A stretch of DNA of 64,000 nt. Origin: Thiomicrorhabdus sp041583835. GTDB taxonomy: Bacteria > Pseudomonadota > Gammaproteobacteria > Thiomicrospirales > Thiomicrospiraceae. Made by a program: the position numbers and the translations under genes. Position 1 is the first letter of the stretch, and every line of letters begins with the position of its first letter. The notes beneath the pieces were generated by a model. It made no database searches. It was not told the DNA's origin and saw nothing but the letters and a program-made list of their open reading frames with translations. This document shows positions 59,635 through 64,000 of this stretch, one piece after another. Location: the NCBI RefSeq assembly GCF_041583835.1, contig NZ_JBFHFC010000004.1, positions 105,807 through 169,806 of the forward strand. The letters run 5' to 3'.

Positions 59635-59682
59635 TCGGCGTTTATTTTGAGTTATCAACCTTAATCATAAAGAAGAAACCCT

Positions 59683-61377
59683 ATGGCTGAACCGCAAGCG
59701 TCATTTGATTCCTCACTTAATCCGCAGCAACCGACGGGTTTGGGAACGACGCTTTTAAATAATCTTATGGCGTTGTCAGTCGCCAAACAAGTCAGTCTCG
59801 TTATTGCGCTTGCCGCCAGTATTGCGTTAACGGTGGGCATCTTACTCTGGTCTCAAAACACCCCTTATACTCTACTATTCGGTAGTTTGGACGCGAAAGA
59901 CATTAATGAAGTGGTACAAACGCTTGAACAAGAGCAGGTTGAGTATCGCATCGATCAGTCCAGCGGCGGAATATTGGTTCCGTCCGATCAAGTCTATGCG
60001 TTAAGGCTTAAACTGGCAGCAGCCGGTTTTCCCAAGCAAGCTGCAACCGGTTATCAGTTATTGGATGTCGAACAAGGCTTCGGAATTTCCCAATTCAAAG
60101 AAACAACTCAATATCATCGTGCGCTGGAAGGTGAGTTGGCTAAAACGGTCTCTTCTATCAATGCCGTAAAATCGGCGCGAGTGATGCTGGGTTTGCCAAA
60201 ACGTTCCGTTTTTGTGCGCAAACAACAGAAGCCATCCGCTTCCGTAGCGGTAAAGCTTTATCCGGGTAGAAGTTTGAATGACGAGCAGGTCAGCTCGATT
60301 GTCTATTTGGTCGCGTCCAGTATTCCTAATATGGATGTCAAAGACGTGACTGTCGTCGATCAGCGCGGTAATTTATTAACCGGTGATGCCCATTCGAGCG
60401 GTACTTTGAATATGAGTATGAAGCAGCTCGACTATACGCGTACCGTTGAGGAAACCCTGTCTAACCGAATTATCAAATTGTTGGCACCTATCGTTGGTGG
60501 AGAAGACAAGGTTCGTGCCCAGGTAACGGCCGAATTGGACTTTACCCAGCAAGAGCAAACGCGTGAGAATTACGAGCCGGATCCGGAAGCCATTCGTTCC
60601 GAACAGGAAGTAAAAGAAATTAATCGTAATGAAGGTCCGACGGGTATTCCGGGGGCTTTGACGAATCAGCCGCCGCGTGCAGGGTTAGCTCCGGAAGAGG
60701 GGTATAGTGCTGAAAAAGATCCAAATTTAAGAAACTCGACCGAGAAGAAGACAAAAAATTACGAGCTGGATCGTACTGTCAGTCATATAAAAAATTCAGT
60801 GGGTAACATTCACCGCCTTTCTGTAGCGGTCGTACTGGATGATAAGGCGGCTTTAGACGCCGATAATAATGTCGTCAAAACCGCACTGACGGATGACGAA
60901 CTTCTGCGTTATCGCCGTTTAGTCAGCGATACGGTAGGATTGGACGAAACCCGAGGCGACACTTTGACCGTTGTAAATGCGTCATTTGTCACCGCACCGC
61001 CGGAAGAGATGGATATTACGCCGATCTGGCAAGAGAATTGGTTCTGGGATTTAGTTAAGCAGTTGCTAGCCGGCTTGGCGGTATTGATCATCATCTTCGG
61101 TGTCATTCGTCCGATGTTGAAAGACCTTGCCAAGAAAGAAGAAAGCATTTTGGCTTACCCTGAAGAGGTTCCGGAAGAGGAAGAGGAACTTGAAAATGTC
61201 GATGAAATTTCTAAGGCTCTAGAGCAGATGAGTGAAGAAGTCGAACAGACGGCCGCTCAGTCCGAAGCGGAATCGAATGCCGAGCATGAATTACTTGAAA
61301 AAGTCCGTACTATGGTCGCTGCAGATCCTAAGGTGGCGGCTCATATCATGAAACAGTGGATGTCGGGGAATAAATAG
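59683..61377 (+). CDS. fliF: Flagellar MS-ring protein FliF
   Basis: FliF forms the inner-membrane MS ring and houses the export gate. The 564-residue protein has an N-terminal transmembrane helix (about 38-60, SLVIALAASIALTVGILLW). A large periplasmic domain with the YscJ/FliF-like motif (LKLAAAGFPKQAATGYQLLD, ARVMLGLPKRSVFVRKQQKPSASV) follows. A second transmembrane helix lies near 455-475 (LLAGLAVLIIIFGVIRPML), and the acidic cytoplasmic C-terminus, which binds FliG, ends in ADPKVAAHIMKQWM. Length matches E. coli FliF (552). It is 1 base from fliG. Confidence 0.97.
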   Translation: MAEPQASFDSSLNPQQPTGLGTTLLNNLMALSVAKQVSLVIALAASIALTVGILLWSQNTPYTLLFGSLDAKDINEVVQTLEQEQVEYRIDQSSGGILVPSDQVYALRLKLAAAGFPKQAATGYQLLDVEQGFGISQFKETTQYHRALEGELAKTVSSINAVKSARVMLGLPKRSVFVRKQQKPSASVAVKLYPGRSLNDEQVSSIVYLVASSIPNMDVKDVTVVDQRGNLLTGDAHSSGTLNMSMKQLDYTRTVEETLSNRIIKLLAPIVGGEDKVRAQVTAELDFTQQEQTRENYEPDPEAIRSEQEVKEINRNEGPTGIPGALTNQPPRAGLAPEEGYSAEKDPNLRNSTEKKTKNYELDRTVSHIKNSVGNIHRLSVAVVLDDKAALDADNNVVKTALTDDELLRYRRLVSDTVGLDETRGDTLTVVNASFVTAPPEEMDITPIWQENWFWDLVKQLLAGLAVLIIIFGVIRPMLKDLAKKEESILAYPEEVPEEEEELENVDEISKALEQMSEEVEQTAAQSEAESNAEHELLEKVRTMVAADPKVAAHIMKQWMSGNK

Positions 61378-61378
61378 G

Positions 61379-62401
61379 ATGCCAGATTCAGCCATTGAAG
61401 AAATGGGAGAAGGGAAGAAGTTCGGCGGCTTGGATAGCGCTGCGATTTTTTTGCTTGCCTTGGGAAAAGATAATGCCGCACAGGTATTAAAACATCTTAA
61501 TCCGCGTGAGGTACAACAGATCGGTTCGGCGATGACGTCGATCGAGAACGTGTCACGTAACGATATTCACAATGTCATGCAGGCGTATCTGGATGAATTG
61601 GGCGAAGATGCACTGGGTGTCGATCCTAACGAATACGCTCAATCCTTGATGGCGGATGCGTTGGGTGAAAGCGGCGGTCATTTGATGGACGCTGCGCTTC
61701 TCGGCGATCAGGTCAAGGGTCTGGAAGCTTTGAAATGGATGCATCCGTCCACGATCTCCAATATGTTGCGTAATGAACATCCACAGGTTGTTGCAATTGT
61801 CTTGTCGTATTTCGATGCCGATCAAGCGGCAGAAGTGTTGAGAGGGATTCCGGAACGTTTCCAAGCGGAAGTTATTTACCGTATTGCCACTCTGACTACG
61901 ATTCAGCCGAGAGCGTTATTCGACCTGAACGACGTGTTGGAGAATGCGTCTAGTGACGGTGAGGGCGGTAAGTTGGCGACCATCGGCGGAGAGAAACGTG
62001 CGGCCGAAATCCTAAACTTGGTCGGCGGTGGCGTCGATTCCCGTATTCTGGATGATATCGCTGTCGAGCATGAAGATGTCAGTAAGGGCATTCAAGATAA
62101 GATGTTCGTCTTCGATGACATCATCGGTATTGATGATCGCGGTATTCAGACGATTGTGGCCGAGGTGCCGAATGAGGTGTTGATTGTCGCCTTGAAAGGG
62201 GCTGATAACAACCTTAAAGAGAAATTCCTGGCCAACGTTTCCAAGCGTCAAGCGGATATTATGCGAGACGATTTGGAAATGGGCGGTCCTGTGAAACTCA
62301 GTGCGGTTGAAGAAGCTCAGCGTACCATCATTCAAACGGTGCGCCGTTTAGCGGATGAAGAAAAAGTGATGATGCCGGGTGGCGGTGAGGAGTTTGTATA
62401 G
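61379..62401 (+). CDS. fliG: Flagellar motor switch protein FliG
   Basis: FliG is the rotor protein that interacts with stators and sets rotation direction. The 340-residue protein has the N-terminal FliF-binding domain (AIFLLALGKDNAAQVLKHLNPREVQQIG), the middle domain (HPSTISNMLRNEHPQVVAIVLSYF; the EHPQ motif) and the C-terminal domain with the charged torque helix region (DKMFVFDDIIGIDDRGIQTIVAEV). The end is FLANVSKRQADIMRDDLEMGGPVKLSAVEEAQ. It overlaps the fliH GTG start by one base. Confidence 0.97.
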   Translation: MPDSAIEEMGEGKKFGGLDSAAIFLLALGKDNAAQVLKHLNPREVQQIGSAMTSIENVSRNDIHNVMQAYLDELGEDALGVDPNEYAQSLMADALGESGGHLMDAALLGDQVKGLEALKWMHPSTISNMLRNEHPQVVAIVLSYFDADQAAEVLRGIPERFQAEVIYRIATLTTIQPRALFDLNDVLENASSDGEGGKLATIGGEKRAAEILNLVGGGVDSRILDDIAVEHEDVSKGIQDKMFVFDDIIGIDDRGIQTIVAEVPNEVLIVALKGADNNLKEKFLANVSKRQADIMRDDLEMGGPVKLSAVEEAQRTIIQTVRRLADEEKVMMPGGGEEFV

Positions 62402-63186
62402 TGCCGGACAAGCCTGTTTCAAATGCGAATCAGTCGGTGGTCGACGAACCTCAGGAATTAGCCAAAGTGATTCCGGCTAAAGAGGTCGCCAAGCCGCAGA
62501 TTCGCGCTTGGAAGTTGAATAATCTGGTCAAGGAAGCCGAGCAGAAAGAGATTGAAAAAGAACAAAGGGTATACGACGACCTTAAACAGAAGTTGCAGCC
62601 CGAAATCAATCGTCAGACCGAGGTTCTAAAAAAAGAGGCTTATGAACTTGCCAAGCAAGAGGGGTTTGATGCCGGATATGCCGAAGGAAAGGCGCTTGGC
62701 CAGCAAGAAGCGAAGGACATTGCTTTAGCGGAAGCCGAAGCGGCTCTGGCACCAAAAGTAGAGCAATTGGATGCTCTGTTAGTATCACTCGATAAACCTT
62801 ATAAGTTATTGGAAAAGAAGGTTTTTGAACACTTGAGTAGCCTTGCTTTGCATATTGCCGAAGAGGTTATTCAGCAACACATTACCGACAGCCCTGAGTG
62901 GATCGTTAAAATCATTCACGAAGCGGTTGCCGCGTTAAACGACAGCATGAATCCGATCGAAATCTCTTTGAATCCTCATGATTTTGAATTGATTTCACAG
63001 TACGGGAGTTCATTCGCCGAGCATTGGAAGGTGTCGAGCAGTGATGCGGTGGCGGTCGGAACTTGCCGGGTTAAACAAGGTTTTTCTTCCATCGAACATA
63101 ATTGGCATCATCGGTTTGAAAGTATGAGCGTTAAGTTGCAGGCTGAAGCCGTTGCTGATGCCTCTAACGCTGCTGATGACGAATGA
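62401..63186 (+). CDS. fliH: Flagellar assembly protein FliH
   Basis: FliH regulates the export ATPase FliI and docks it to the C ring. The 261-residue protein has a charged, coiled-coil N-terminal half (about 30-120) with glycine-spaced helix AKQEGFDAGYAEGKALGQQEA, the GxxxG-like pattern of FliH. The C-terminal domain (about 130-245) contains HIAEEVIQQHITDSPEWIVKIIHEAVAAL and LNPHDFELI. The GTG start at 62401 overlaps the fliG stop by one base, so translation is coupled. Length fits the family (235 in E. coli). Confidence 0.94.
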   Translation: MPDKPVSNANQSVVDEPQELAKVIPAKEVAKPQIRAWKLNNLVKEAEQKEIEKEQRVYDDLKQKLQPEINRQTEVLKKEAYELAKQEGFDAGYAEGKALGQQEAKDIALAEAEAALAPKVEQLDALLVSLDKPYKLLEKKVFEHLSSLALHIAEEVIQQHITDSPEWIVKIIHEAVAALNDSMNPIEISLNPHDFELISQYGSSFAEHWKVSSSDAVAVGTCRVKQGFSSIEHNWHHRFESMSVKLQAEAVADASNAADDE

Positions 63187-63274
63187 TTGTTTTGACACTT
63201 TTCAATTCGACCGTAACAGTCGGCTCGACTTCCTCTTTTTTTACGTGTAATCAGTGCTGAATTAGGAACGTTAC

Positions 63275-64000
63275 ATGGATTTCGCAAAACACCTCAATCA
63301 GACCATGACGGCAAAGATAGATCAGTTGTCTAAGGAGATAAGTCTGCCTTCCTCTTTGGTTGTCGAAGGGCGTTTGGTGCGTATGGTCGGCATGACTTTG
63401 GAGGTTGTCGGTACTTATGCTCCGGTTGGCTCGCGTTGTCAAATTTCCAGTACTCAAGGCGATCCCATCGAAGCGGAAGTCGTCGGCTTTCACGATGACC
63501 GTCTGTTTTTAATGCCGATCGGCGAGACCCAAGGATTATCTCCAAATGCAAAAGTCACTCCGATACCGGGGGGCGTTAAAGTTAAAGTCGGTACGGCGAT
63601 GCTTGGAAGGATTGTTGACGGTTCCGGTAGTCCGCTTGACGGCAATGGCCCGATTGATACACCTGATGAAGTGCTGTTATCGGGACGTCGCGTCAATCCT
63701 TTGAAACGTGCCCCTATCGAAGAGCCTTTGGATGTCGGGATAAAGGCGATTAACGGTTTGTTGACGTTGGGAAGAGGGCAGCGTGTCGGTTTGATGGCGG
63801 GGACCGGTGTCGGAAAAAGTGTACTGTTGGGTATGATGACGCGGTATACCAATGCCGATGTGGTTGTCGTCGGTCTTGTGGGAGAGCGTGGTCGCGAGGT
63901 TAACGATTTTGTTCGTAACAACCTGGGGGAAGAGGGTTTGAAGCGTTCTGTCGTCGTGGCGACACCCGCAGACGATCCGCCTTTGATGCGATTGCACGGA
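63275..64000 (+). CDS. fliI: Flagellum-specific ATPase FliI, N-terminal part (truncated by window edge)
   Basis: FliI is the hexameric ATPase that energises substrate unloading at the flagellar export gate. The ATG at 63275 has an AGGAA ribosome binding site, and 242 codons are present before the window ends (about half of a 450-residue enzyme). The N-terminal beta domain (GRLVRMVGMTLEVVG) is complete. The Walker A motif is at 176-182 (GTGVGKS within MAGTGVGKSVLLG), followed by VGLVGERGREVNDF and VVVATPADDPPLMR. It continues the fliEFGH unit after an 88-base gap. Confidence 0.96.
   Translation, partial: MDFAKHLNQTMTAKIDQLSKEISLPSSLVVEGRLVRMVGMTLEVVGTYAPVGSRCQISSTQGDPIEAEVVGFHDDRLFLMPIGETQGLSPNAKVTPIPGGVKVKVGTAMLGRIVDGSGSPLDGNGPIDTPDEVLLSGRRVNPLKRAPIEEPLDVGIKAINGLLTLGRGQRVGLMAGTGVGKSVLLGMMTRYTNADVVVVGLVGERGREVNDFVRNNLGEEGLKRSVVVATPADDPPLMRLHG

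Overview
The window looks like a chromosomal segment of a motile gammaproteobacterium. The moderate base composition and gene set (PEP carboxylase, inorganic pyrophosphatase, class I fructose-bisphosphatase, FNR, a Vibrio/Pseudomonas-style polar flagellar hierarchy) would fit a Thiomicrospira/Hydrogenovibrio/Thiomicrorhabdus-type autotroph. That placement is inference, because no rRNA gene is present. No tRNA, CRISPR array, insertion sequence or phage gene was seen.

Region 1 (1-20.4 kb) is mostly housekeeping. On the minus strand are ppc (cut by the window edge), ppa and fbp, with a terminator after ppa and another after fbp. Then come thiI, mltF, a dihydrolipoamide-dehydrogenase-like flavoprotein, rnr-rlmB, an unusual PfkB kinase-Rieske fusion, fnr, pal, pepN and an LpoA/LppC-like periplasmic protein. 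The 514-base gap before fnr carries two perfect inverted DnaA boxes. From 18.1 to 20.3 kb lies a small envelope cluster: a transmembrane coiled-coil protein, a small lipoprotein, FlgP and a secreted coiled-coil protein.

Region 2 (20.4-37.8 kb) is the early flagellar block. On the minus strand are a PilZ protein, flgN, flgM and flgA. On the plus strand are cheV, flgT, flgBCDE, flgFGH, flgIJKL and a MltC-type lytic transglycosylase. The rod/hook units are separated by clear terminators. The flgB, flgF and flgI units start with sigma-54-type promoters, and flgM has a sigma-28-type promoter.

Region 3 (37.9-48.4 kb) is a flagellin glycosylation operon. It holds a legionaminic-acid pathway (legB, legC, legH, legI, legG, ptmE, legF) with overlapping genes and an embedded DUF2920-like alpha/beta hydrolase. 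A Maf-type glycosyltransferase follows.

Region 4 (48.4-64 kb) is the filament and regulatory block: two tandem flagellins, two FlaG proteins, an oversized FliD, FliS, a FliT-like chaperone, a FleQ/FlrA-like master regulator, the FlrB/FlrC two-component pair, and fliEFGHI (fliI runs off the window).

The parts fit a four-tier hierarchy. A sigma-70 promoter drives the FleQ-like gene. FleQ with sigma-54 would then turn on the basal body, directly or through FlrBC. FlgM/sigma-28 controls the flagellins. The Leg/Maf genes supply and attach the sugar to flagellin before export. The most unusual items are the kinase-Rieske fusion, the FleQ homologue lacking both its N-terminal domain and its c-di-GMP-contact residues, a terminator that sequesters the ribosome binding site of the flagellar transglycosylase, and the hydrolase inside the Leg operon.
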